DNA of 5,201 bases from Phycisphaerales bacterium (GTDB taxonomy: Bacteria > Planctomycetota > Phycisphaerae > Phycisphaerales > UBA1924), in assembly GCA_029260335.1 (NCBI GenBank), contig JAJDDL010000055.1, forward strand, positions 1 to 5,201, given 5' to 3'. Positions 1-4,887 of this stretch are shown here, piece after piece. The notes under the pieces were generated by a model. It made no database searches. It saw only the letters and a program-made list of their open reading frames with translations, and was not told the origin of the DNA. A program made the position numbers and the translations under genes. The stretch's first letter is position 1. The number at the start of each line of letters is the position of its first letter.

Positions 1-1
1 G

Positions 2-340
2 ATCGTGTTCTTTCTGATCGTCGGCCAACTCGCCTCCGATCGCCTCGAACGCGTCGACCTGCCCGACTCTGACATCGGCTTCGAGAGCGAGAACAGCGAG
101 CCCTTGGTCATTAACGTCCTCCAACGCGATGGCGAGTTGCAGATCATCGTCGAGCGGGATCAGATCGATCTGGACACGCTCGAGGCGATCGCCAAGCAGC
201 ACGCCGGAGCTGCCCAACAGGGCTCTATTCGCGTCCGCGCCGGCCGAATGATTCCCTACGGCGACGTTCGCCCCATCATCGACGCATGCAGACGCGCGGG
301 CGTGCGATCGATCTCGCTCGTCTCGGAGCGGACGCAATGA
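2..340 (+). CDS. ExbD/TolR-family biopolymer transport protein, C-terminal part (5' end outside window)
   Basis: The reading frame enters from the left edge and ends at TGA 338-340, giving 112 residues in the window. It begins inside a hydrophobic segment (IVFFLIVGQLA, residues 1-11), the second half of the single transmembrane helix of ExbD/TolR proteins. A periplasmic domain follows. Its end (about residues 74-112) has the family pattern: a short strand (SIRVRAG), then PYGDV, then DACRRAG, then SISLVS. In this family the protein works with an ExbB/TolQ channel in the inner membrane and passes proton-motive force to an outer-membrane or envelope partner. The conserved Asp of the helix would lie just before the window, so function cannot be fully checked. 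The codon at base 5 is GTG, but it falls within the helix and is not a credible start. The next gene overlaps this one by 4 bases, implying one operon. Family assignment is firm; the exact system (Ton-like, Tol-like or other) is unknown. Confidence 0.88.
   Translation: MVFFLIVGQLASDRLERVDLPDSDIGFESENSEPLVINVLQRDGELQIIVERDQIDLDTLEAIAKQHAGAAQQGSIRVRAGRMIPYGDVRPIIDACRRAGVRSISLVSERTQ
325..328 (+). promoter_or_regulatory. Shine-Dalgarno-like GGAG for the second ExbD gene
   Basis: GGAG ends 8 bases before the ATG at 337, inside the end of the upstream gene. It supports 337 as the start of the second ExbD-like gene rather than the alternative ATG at 286. None of the other starts in this window has an equally clear site. 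Confidence 0.55.
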
Positions 341-780
341 AGCTCGCCGCGAGGGACGCCGCGAGTCGGACGCAGATCGGCACCGGGCCGAGCATGACGC
401 CGATGGTGGATGTCGTGCTGGTGATCCTGGTGTTCTTCATGGCCAGCGCTGCGTTCTTGACTCCCGAGTGGCTTTTGAGCGTTGCATTGCCTGAAAAGAC
501 CGGACAGCAAGGCGAGACCGATCCGTTCGCGATGCCGACGCCGCGGTTTGTCGTGCGGCTGGACGCCGGGCCTTCGGGCGAGGCGATCGTGACGGGTCTG
601 GGCTTAGAGGGAGCGCCGATTGCATCACTCGGGCCGCGGATCGAGAGTCTGCTTGGGACCGTGCCGAGCGAGGACCTGGTTTTGATCCTGGAGCCGAGCG
701 ATAGCGTGGCGTACGAAGCGGTGGTGCTGGCTCGCGAGACCGCAGAAGCGGCGGGCGCGAGCCAAGTCGCGCTGCGATAA
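337..780 (+). CDS. ExbD/TolR-family biopolymer transport protein
   Basis: This complete protein has 147 residues. A short cytoplasmic N-terminus leads to MTPMVDVVLVILVFFMAS (about residues 20-37), the single transmembrane helix of ExbD/TolR proteins. D25 sits in the PMVDVV motif, where the family has its essential proton-pathway aspartate. The rest is a periplasmic domain with a poorly conserved middle (about residues 60-105) and an ending that keeps the family outline (LVLILEPSD, then YEAVV, then AGASQVAL). I chose ATG 337 because it overlaps the preceding stop as ATGA, has GGAG upstream, and gives a normal N-terminus; the longer form from 286 adds 17 polar residues. Tandem ExbD-like genes are common in planctomycete and other Gram-negative transport operons, and two different copies may form a heteromeric unit with ExbB. 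The substrate is unknown. It is probably the last gene of its operon, because the next gene is convergent. Confidence 0.9.
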   Translation: MKLAARDAASRTQIGTGPSMTPMVDVVLVILVFFMASAAFLTPEWLLSVALPEKTGQQGETDPFAMPTPRFVVRLDAGPSGEAIVTGLGLEGAPIASLGPRIESLLGTVPSEDLVLILEPSDSVAYEAVVLARETAEAAGASQVALR

Positions 781-807
781 CTTGGTACCCAACGCCGTGA
801 ACTGAAT

Positions 808-1012
808 GAATCCTCGCCGCGAAGCGGCGCACGCTGGTAGCCTGGGGCGCAGCCCCAGGAAGGACGATCATCATGAGTTCGCCCTGAAGGGGCGCACGGA
901 GATCTCGTCGGCCCTTTCAGGGCCGTCTTGCTTCACGCCTGCCAACCCGGGGCTGCGCCCCGGGCTACCCACGTTGGGCCCCTCGGGCCCTGTGCAGTTC
1001 GAGAATCCTCGC
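808..1012. repeat. 10-bp direct repeat GAATCCTCGC flanking the hairpin core
   Basis: GAATCCTCGC occurs at 808-817 and again at 1003-1012, in the same orientation, just inside the two arms of the 19-bp inverted repeat. If one copy and everything between the copies is removed, the remaining sequence is a simple stem-loop of 19 bp with a 12-base loop. That is what a target-site duplication after insertion of the core into the loop would look like. The left copy shares its last three bases (815-817) with the first internal hairpin, so the exact boundary is uncertain. Confidence 0.6.
815..990. repeat. Palindromic cluster of six hairpins (REP/BIME- or MITE-like element)
   Basis: Six perfect or near-perfect stems with 3-base loops are visible. 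H1 is 815-829, CGCCGC with loop GAA. H2 is 841-859, CCTGGGGC with loop GCA. H3 is 880-894, CGCCCT with loop GAA and one T-G pair. H4 is 909-925, CGGCCCT with loop TTC. H5 is 946-964, CCCGGGGC with loop TGC. H6 is 976-990, GGGCCC with loop CTC. H4-H6 are the reverse-complement counterparts of H3-H1. The centres of each pair (822/983, 850/955, 887/917) average 902-902.5, the centre of the 8-bp palindrome GAGATCTC at 899-906. Bases 831-863 match the reverse complement of 942-974 at 27 of 33 positions. Such inverted pairs of imperfect palindromes resemble REP/BIME elements moved by REP-associated (RAYT) transposases. No transposase lies in the window. The small open frames crossing this region are chance readings. 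Confidence 0.75.
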
Positions 1013-1052
1013 TCAGTTCACAGCGCTGGGTGGTACGGGTGGCGTCGTTTGC

Positions 1053-3617
1053 TCAACACCCCGCCGCGAACAGATCGAGGAAACTGAAGAAATCCTCGGC
1101 GTCGCAGTCGCCGTCGCGGTCCACATCGCAGAACGGCAGATGGCCCTGGCTATAGCGGTCGAGGAACTCGAAGAAGTCGTCGGCGCTGAGTGAGCCATCG
1201 CGGTCAAGGTCGGCGGCGCAGCGGCAGGCGACGTTTTCGAGCAGGACGATTTCGCCGAATCCGTGCCCGTCGCGCCAGGGGCTGAGAATGTCGGTGTCGC
1301 CGTCGAGATCGAAGTCGCCAATGTTGAAGCTCGAAGTCGGGGCGCTGGCGGCATACCACGCCCAGTTCGAGAAATCGCCCTTGCCGTCGTTGAGGTGGAT
1401 GACCGGGCCGCTGTTTTCGGTGACGCAGATGATGTCGAGAAATCCATCCGCATCCATATCTCGAAGGTGCATGTCATTGGTCATCGAGATCTCGGGTGCG
1501 ATGAACTCCTGGGTGACCGAGAACGTCCCGTTGCCGTCGTTCTCCAAAAGGTGCAGGTACGGCGATTCTCCCTCGACGCGCCATCGCATCGCCGCCGCGT
1601 CGGCGTCACCATCTCCGTCAAAGTCGCCCGCTCGAACCGTGATCCCTCTGGACGTGGAGTCGAAAGACACATCAACCACACCGGATATCTCAAGCGATCC
1701 TGTGCCGTCGTTGAGCAGCACATGAATCAGGCCCATGGAGTTCCGTCTAGTACTCGAAACAATGGCATCAATGTCCCCGTCGCCATCGAGGTCAGCCGCG
1801 GCGACGCTGCCATTCGCTTGGTTTCTGTCGGAACTGTCCAGAACGATCTGCTGGGAGATAGTGAGTCCGCCAAAGCCATCATTCGTGAGAACGACGGTTC
1901 GAACATCCCTTGGAAGAGTGAAATCGTCCGGATCGAAGACCTCGTTGCAGTGCAAGAGCGCGTCCGGATCACCGTCGTTGTCAAGATCCGCAATAGCGAG
2001 TTCATACGGAATCAGGTCGATCAACTCGGTCCGCTCCACTGGGGCAAACCCGAATACATCCTCGCGCAGCGACACGAGGATCGCACCGGGAACCAGGCCA
2101 TCTCCTGGATTGTCCCGCAGCGACATGACCAGATCGAGACTCTTGTCACCGTTTAGATCAACCAGCTTGACGTCTTCGACGTCAGCGAGATTCTCCTCGC
2201 CCACGAACATGCGAAATCGCTCGCTGAATCGGCCCGCCCCGTCGTTCTCCATCACCCGGATATGCAGCGGCGAGTTGCTCTGCACCGCCAGCACAAGATC
2301 GAGATCGCCGTCGCCGTCCAGATCCGCAGCGTCGCTCGCCGAGTACTCAAAATGCTGATGAACGTCTAGCTCGACATCGAGCGAACCCCGCGGCGTGCCC
2401 TTGCCATCGTTCAAATGTGTGATCAAATGAGCGACCGAAAACTCGGACGTAATCGCCACGAGATCCTCCCAGCCATCTCCGTTCACGTCCAGAATCTCCG
2501 CCAGCCACGGGCCTTCAGCGATCAATTCATCCTCGAACGGCGCGAACGTCCCGTCCCCATTGTTGCGGTGGATCGTGTGCTTGCCGTGGAACTCGTTGCC
2601 CATGATGGCGTCCAGGTCGCCGTCATTGTCCAGATCACCCAGCGCGACGCTCGTGCTGAAATGGTGGAATCCCTTGTTGACCGTGGCGTCGTAGAGCGTT
2701 GCCGTCCCGAAGCTCCCCGCCCCATCGTTGAGCCAAATCCCCATGAACGAGTGTGTGCCAAAGAGCGCCGCGGCGATGTCCAGATCATCATCCCCATCGA
2801 GATCGCGCACCTCAATGTCGTACACCAAGCGAGTATCGCCGACTCGCGCGGGATCCGAGAGCGTGAACCCCGCTGCCCCGTCGTTGATCAGAATGTCGGC
2901 CGCAGTACCGCCCGGCACAACAAGGTCTAGATCTTGATCGCCATCGAGATCGCCCACCGCGAGGAACGGGCCCGGATAAGGAAAGTTGCGATTCGGCTGG
3001 CCCCTGGGTGTGGTGCCTCCGACCGCGACGCGAATCTCTTTCTCAAATGTCCCATCGCCCCGGTTGAGCAGGATCGAGACGTCCTGGCTGATGACGTTCA
3101 TGAACGCGAGGTCCTGATCGCCATCGCCATCGAGATCGCCTGCGATGATCGAACGCGGCTCATTGCCCAGCGGGTAGCGTTCGCCACGCGTGAAGTTCGC
3201 CTGCCCATCGTTGAAGAGCATCGTCGCGTCGTCGGCGCGTGCGTTGGCGGTTGCGAGATCCAGATCGCCGTCGCCGTCCAGATCCACCGGGTACGCGTCG
3301 GCGGTCTCCAGTTCGTCCTCATCTCCAGCGGTCACCGCCATCCTGCGCTCATACAAACCATCGCCGCGGCTTAGCATGATCGCGACGTACGAATCCCGGA
3401 TGGACATGGCACAGATCGCGTCTTGCAGGCCATCGCCGTTCAGATCAGCGAACCGCAGGCTCTCGGCTTCGATGAGATTGTCAAAGGTCTCGACCACCGG
3501 GCTTGATGTCAGGCCTCGGAATAGAGGGTGCCCGTTCCAGTCTTGGTCCGGCGGACAGGTTTGACCCTGAGCCGCGACGGCAATGCAAGCTACAAAGAAG
3601 ACTCGAAGCAGGAACAT
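1053..3617 (-). CDS. Secreted FG-GAP/VCBS repeat protein with C-terminal GC-type dockerin-like domain
   Basis: The protein has 854 residues from ATG 3617. Residues 1-18 form a signal peptide (hydrophobic MFLLRVFFVACIAVAA, cleavage probably near AAQG). A TTG codon 36 bases further upstream is in frame but would put 12 polar residues in front of the signal peptide. Residues 56-796 hold 14 repeats of about 49-65 residues. Each begins with a calcium-loop motif of the form DxDxDGxxD (first Asp at 58, 112, 161, 223, 272, 328, 377, 432, 487, 544, 609, 665, 720 and 768), and most follow with an LNDGxGxF-type strand. FG-GAP repeats of this kind fold into seven-bladed beta-propellers, so 14 suggests two in tandem (inference). 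Residues 798-854 form an EF-hand pair ending in Gly-Cys. The likely location is the cell surface or exterior, with adhesion, matrix or enzyme-scaffold roles possible. No catalytic motif is seen. The gene lies 70 bases after the Fur-like gene with no clear SD before the ATG, so it may have its own promoter. Confidence 0.9.
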   Translation of the reverse strand: MFLLRVFFVACIAVAAQGQTCPPDQDWNGHPLFRGLTSSPVVETFDNLIEAESLRFADLNGDGLQDAICAMSIRDSYVAIMLSRGDGLYERRMAVTAGDEDELETADAYPVDLDGDGDLDLATANARADDATMLFNDGQANFTRGERYPLGNEPRSIIAGDLDGDGDQDLAFMNVISQDVSILLNRGDGTFEKEIRVAVGGTTPRGQPNRNFPYPGPFLAVGDLDGDQDLDLVVPGGTAADILINDGAAGFTLSDPARVGDTRLVYDIEVRDLDGDDDLDIAAALFGTHSFMGIWLNDGAGSFGTATLYDATVNKGFHHFSTSVALGDLDNDGDLDAIMGNEFHGKHTIHRNNGDGTFAPFEDELIAEGPWLAEILDVNGDGWEDLVAITSEFSVAHLITHLNDGKGTPRGSLDVELDVHQHFEYSASDAADLDGDGDLDLVLAVQSNSPLHIRVMENDGAGRFSERFRMFVGEENLADVEDVKLVDLNGDKSLDLVMSLRDNPGDGLVPGAILVSLREDVFGFAPVERTELIDLIPYELAIADLDNDGDPDALLHCNEVFDPDDFTLPRDVRTVVLTNDGFGGLTISQQIVLDSSDRNQANGSVAAADLDGDGDIDAIVSSTRRNSMGLIHVLLNDGTGSLEISGVVDVSFDSTSRGITVRAGDFDGDGDADAAAMRWRVEGESPYLHLLENDGNGTFSVTQEFIAPEISMTNDMHLRDMDADGFLDIICVTENSGPVIHLNDGKGDFSNWAWYAASAPTSSFNIGDFDLDGDTDILSPWRDGHGFGEIVLLENVACRCAADLDRDGSLSADDFFEFLDRYSQGHLPFCDVDRDGDCDAEDFFSFLDLFAAGC
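1056..1226 (-). other. Dockerin-like EF-hand pair with C-terminal Gly-Cys (domain)
   Basis: Residues 798-854 contain two 12-residue calcium loops, DLDRDGSLSADD and DVDRDGDCDAED, each followed by a near-identical helix (FFEFLDRY and FFSFLDLF). Five cysteines fall in 57 residues (798, 800, 830, 838, 854), the last being the final residue of the protein. The pattern matches what is annotated as a GC-type dockerin domain in Phycisphaerae proteins, thought to anchor or sort exported proteins. The name is from memory; the EF-hand and Cys pattern is seen directly. Confidence 0.8.
2302..2325. repeat. 24-bp exact direct repeat, copy 1 (second copy at 3262-3285)
   Basis: The 24 bases starting AGATCGCCGTCGCC are identical to those at 3262-3285, exactly 960 bases (320 codons) away in the same frame. 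They encode the calcium loops of repeats 8 and 2 of the secreted protein. Other loops differ at many synonymous sites, so this pair points to a more recent duplication or gene conversion between those two repeats, or to strong constraint plus chance. Confidence 0.7.
3262..3285. repeat. 24-bp exact direct repeat, copy 2
   Basis: This is the partner of 2302-2325 and encodes the Asp-rich loop that begins at residue 112 (repeat 2) of the secreted protein. Confidence 0.7.
3564..3617 (-). other. Signal peptide coding region
   Basis: This encodes residues 1-18 of the repeat protein: a short start with one Arg (R5), a hydrophobic core (VFFVACIAVAA) and small residues before the mature QTCPP. C11 follows V-A but comes too early, and without a Leu at -3, to be a convincing lipoprotein cysteine. 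Sec-dependent export with signal peptidase I cleavage is the simplest reading. Confidence 0.75.
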
Positions 3618-3687
3618 TACGTATATTGTGCGCGATCCGCGCCGCGATTGCAATCAAGAACCTCAGACTCCCCGCAAGGAATCGAAG
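3618..3687 (-). promoter_or_regulatory. Intergenic leader between the Fur-like gene and the secreted protein gene; possible promoter/operator
   Basis: These 70 bases hold a perfect 10-bp palindrome GATTGCAATC at 3646-3655. On the minus strand a TTGCAA hexamer overlaps it, followed 18 bases later by ACAATA, just before the ATG. This is a weak sigma-70-like arrangement with the start codon very close, so any promoter here would give a leaderless or very short leader. No intrinsic terminator follows the Fur-like stop, so read-through is equally possible. Confidence 0.3.
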
Positions 3688-4134
3688 TTACTCCTCCCCC
3701 ACCGCGAACACCTGAAACCGATCCCCCTTGGCCTTCAACCCGCGCTCGGCACAAAGTCGATCGCGGATCTCGGTTAGTTCCGGCACGCTCACCGAGATCA
3801 CCTCGCCCGAGTCCATGCGGATGATCAGGTCGTCGGGGCGGCGGCCGTAGACGAGCTGGTAGTACGCGCTCTCGCCCTCGACGAGCACGCGCTGGACGAT
3901 GCCCGTGTCCTGGAGCAGGCGGATCGTGCGGTAGATCGTCGCCTTCGAGACGTGCTGCTCGGATTCCTTGAGCGCATCGGCGAGTTGGTCGACCTCGAAC
4001 ACGCCGTCGATCTGGATGATCGCGTCGAGCACCTGGGCCCGCTCGGGGGTGTACTTGGCGCCCTCGGCCTTGAGCTTGCGGCGAAACACCGCACAGAGCG
4101 GCTCCACGATCTGCATATCGCCAGGCGTTGCCAT
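3688..4134 (-). CDS. Fur-family winged-helix regulator lacking the usual metal ligands
   Basis: The protein has 148 residues, normal for Fur. The N-terminal winged helix is clear: YTPERAQVLDAII (about 28-40), then the recognition-helix motif HVSKATIYRTIRLLQDTGIV (about 61-80). The C-terminal dimerisation domain keeps the family's shape (AYYQLVYG, then EVISVSVPELTEIRDRL, then RFQVFAV). The usual HHDH-x2-C-x2-C stretch is replaced by RRPDDLIIRMDSG, the His in the GHFT-type segment is Val (GVFEVDQL), the late His is Asp (GDRFQ), and there is no C-terminal CxxC. The whole protein has one His, inside the DNA-binding helix, and two isolated Cys. It is therefore probably a DNA-binding regulator not switched by iron, zinc or peroxide in the classical way. 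It starts 13 bases after the PilZ-DnaJ stop, so the two are likely co-transcribed. No SD precedes ATG 4134; an in-frame ATG at 4116 is an alternative start. Family assignment is strong; its targets are unknown. Confidence 0.88.
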   Translation of the reverse strand: MATPGDMQIVEPLCAVFRRKLKAEGAKYTPERAQVLDAIIQIDGVFEVDQLADALKESEQHVSKATIYRTIRLLQDTGIVQRVLVEGESAYYQLVYGRRPDDLIIRMDSGEVISVSVPELTEIRDRLCAERGLKAKGDRFQVFAVGEE

Positions 4135-4147
4135 ATCAGAGTGTACG

Positions 4148-4762
4148 TCAGGCGACGAGGCGGCCGCTGGAGAGCATGTCGTCGTAGCGGCGGCGGGTGA
4201 CCGGATCGCGCAGGACCGAGTGAGCCTTGCTGATGCGGCCGAAGACCTTGAGGGCCTCGGGCTTTGCGCACCGATCGGGATGCCAGTGGAACGCGAGCTG
4301 GCGGTAGGCTTCGCGGATGTCGGCGCTGGATGCGCTGGGGGTCAAGCCGAGCACGGCGTAGAGATCCTCCACGGTCGCCTCGACCATCGGGAGTTCGGCG
4401 ACCTGCTCCTTCGAGCCATTCTCGGCGGGCTTGGTTGCGCATTTGTGCGCGATTGCCATGATCGTGTGCCGGATCTCGTCAGACGGATCCTCAAACTGCA
4501 CGCCGAGGTGCCACTGCTTCTTGAGATGGCCCAGCCGCTTGATCCAGATGACCTTGCCCATCACATCGATCTTGCGGTCGCCCGCTTCGATGTGGATGCT
4601 CAGGGCGTGCCCGATCAGCACGCTCGGCTTGGTCGTGCACAGCGCCTTGAGACCAGCCCCCGAGAGATCGACGATCGAGCCGAGCGGGCATCGCACTCCG
4701 GCGGTGGCCGTGCGCTCATCCCGGCGGGTGATCTCATTCGATGATTGGCCTTTGCGCGACAT
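4148..4762 (-). CDS. PilZ domain-DnaJ (J-domain) fusion protein
   Basis: The protein has 204 residues, with no signal peptide or membrane segment, and is presumably cytoplasmic. Residues 13-107 form a PilZ domain with both cyclic-di-GMP motifs intact: R13xxxR17 (RRDER) and DxSxxG at 32-37 (DLSGAG). A beta-barrel pattern ends at WHLGVQFED (84-92). After a linker (about 108-130), residues 132-197 form a complete J-domain: DLYAVLGL start, helix II AYRQLAFHW, the HPD motif at 161-163, helix III VFGRISKAHSVL and the DPVTRRRYDD end. In J-proteins HPD stimulates DnaK ATP hydrolysis. The glycine-rich, zinc-finger and substrate domains of true DnaJ are absent. The natural inference is a protein that directs DnaK to a target in a cyclic-di-GMP-dependent way. 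ATG 4762 has no SD; it places the RxxxR motif at the usual distance from the N-terminus. It lies divergent from another PilZ gene and upstream of the Fur-like gene. Confidence 0.9.
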   Translation of the reverse strand: MSRKGQSSNEITRRDERTATAGVRCPLGSIVDLSGAGLKALCTTKPSVLIGHALSIHIEAGDRKIDVMGKVIWIKRLGHLKKQWHLGVQFEDPSDEIRHTIMAIAHKCATKPAENGSKEQVAELPMVEATVEDLYAVLGLTPSASSADIREAYRQLAFHWHPDRCAKPEALKVFGRISKAHSVLRDPVTRRRYDDMLSSGRLVA

Positions 4763-4887
4763 CCGGAGTTAATCGGCGTAGATCACCTAGGCCTGAAGTC
4801 CGAGAAACAGACTTTCGGCGCCGGTTGCTGTGTGAATCGGCTTATCCCCCATCAAGAGACAACGTGGGCCAGTCGATAAGCGATCAA
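4763..4887. promoter_or_regulatory. Divergent intergenic region between two PilZ genes
   Basis: These 125 bases must hold the upstream signals for both divergent PilZ genes. The sequence contains a direct repeat GT(T/G)AATCGGC at 4768-4777 and 4832-4841, a 7-bp inverted repeat GCTTATC (4840-4846) / GATAAGC (4875-4881) separated by 28 bases, and a CCTAGG palindrome at 4786-4791. Any of these could bind a regulator. No convincing -35/-10 pair was found on either strand, and neither start has a strong SD. Confidence 0.45.

Larger units (their letters stand above)
787..1031. repeat. Long-range 19-bp inverted repeat enclosing the hairpin cluster
   Basis: The left arm 787-805 (ACCCAACGCCGTGAACTGA) and the right arm 1013-1031 (TCAGTTCACAGCGCTGGGT) pair at 17 of 19 positions. 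The two mismatches are A792 with C1026 and C796 with A1022. On the minus-strand RNA both become G-U wobbles, so a transcript of the secreted-protein gene could form all 19 pairs without a break. The arms begin 7 bases after the plus-strand ExbD stop and 22 bases after the minus-strand stop, so the structure fills the shared 3' ends of two convergent genes. A transcription-ending or RNA-protecting role is plausible. There is no T-run on either side, so I do not call it a standard intrinsic terminator. Confidence 0.7.

Noticed and set aside
841..859. Simple intrinsic terminator for the ExbD operon
   Set aside because: The hairpin is strong but has no following T-run, and it is one of six similar hairpins in a symmetric element.
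815..990. Possible CRISPR array or tRNA/structured RNA gene in the hairpin region
   Set aside because: There is no regular repeat-spacer spacing; the units are inverted rather than tandem, and no cloverleaf or known RNA pattern is visible.
806..1155. Small plus-strand frames crossing the intergenic hairpin region
   Set aside because: They run through inverted repeats and into the antisense of the secreted-protein gene, with no domain and no ribosome site.
3030..3370. RGD tripeptides in the secreted protein (residues 84-86 and 186-188), reminiscent of integrin ligands
   Set aside because: They arise inside the normal (N/S)RGDG form of the repeat's LNDGxG segment; no reason to infer cell-adhesion recognition.
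1263..3374. Long plus-strand open frames (1263-2156, 2415-2930, 2934-3374) in one frame across the secreted-protein gene
   Set aside because: They are antisense to the FG-GAP gene. The Asp/Gly-rich repeat codons read backwards give a stop-free IAVAVEI-like pattern; there is no recognisable domain and no start signal.
3825..4442. 205-residue minus-strand frame, very rich in Arg and Ser
   Set aside because: It is an out-of-frame reading of the PilZ-DnaJ and Fur-like genes with low-complexity composition typical of a shadow frame.
3968..4744. 258-residue plus-strand open frame opposite the PilZ-DnaJ and Fur-like genes
   Set aside because: It lies wholly antisense to two genes with clear conserved domains. 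Its composition is explained by the high GC of the coding strand.
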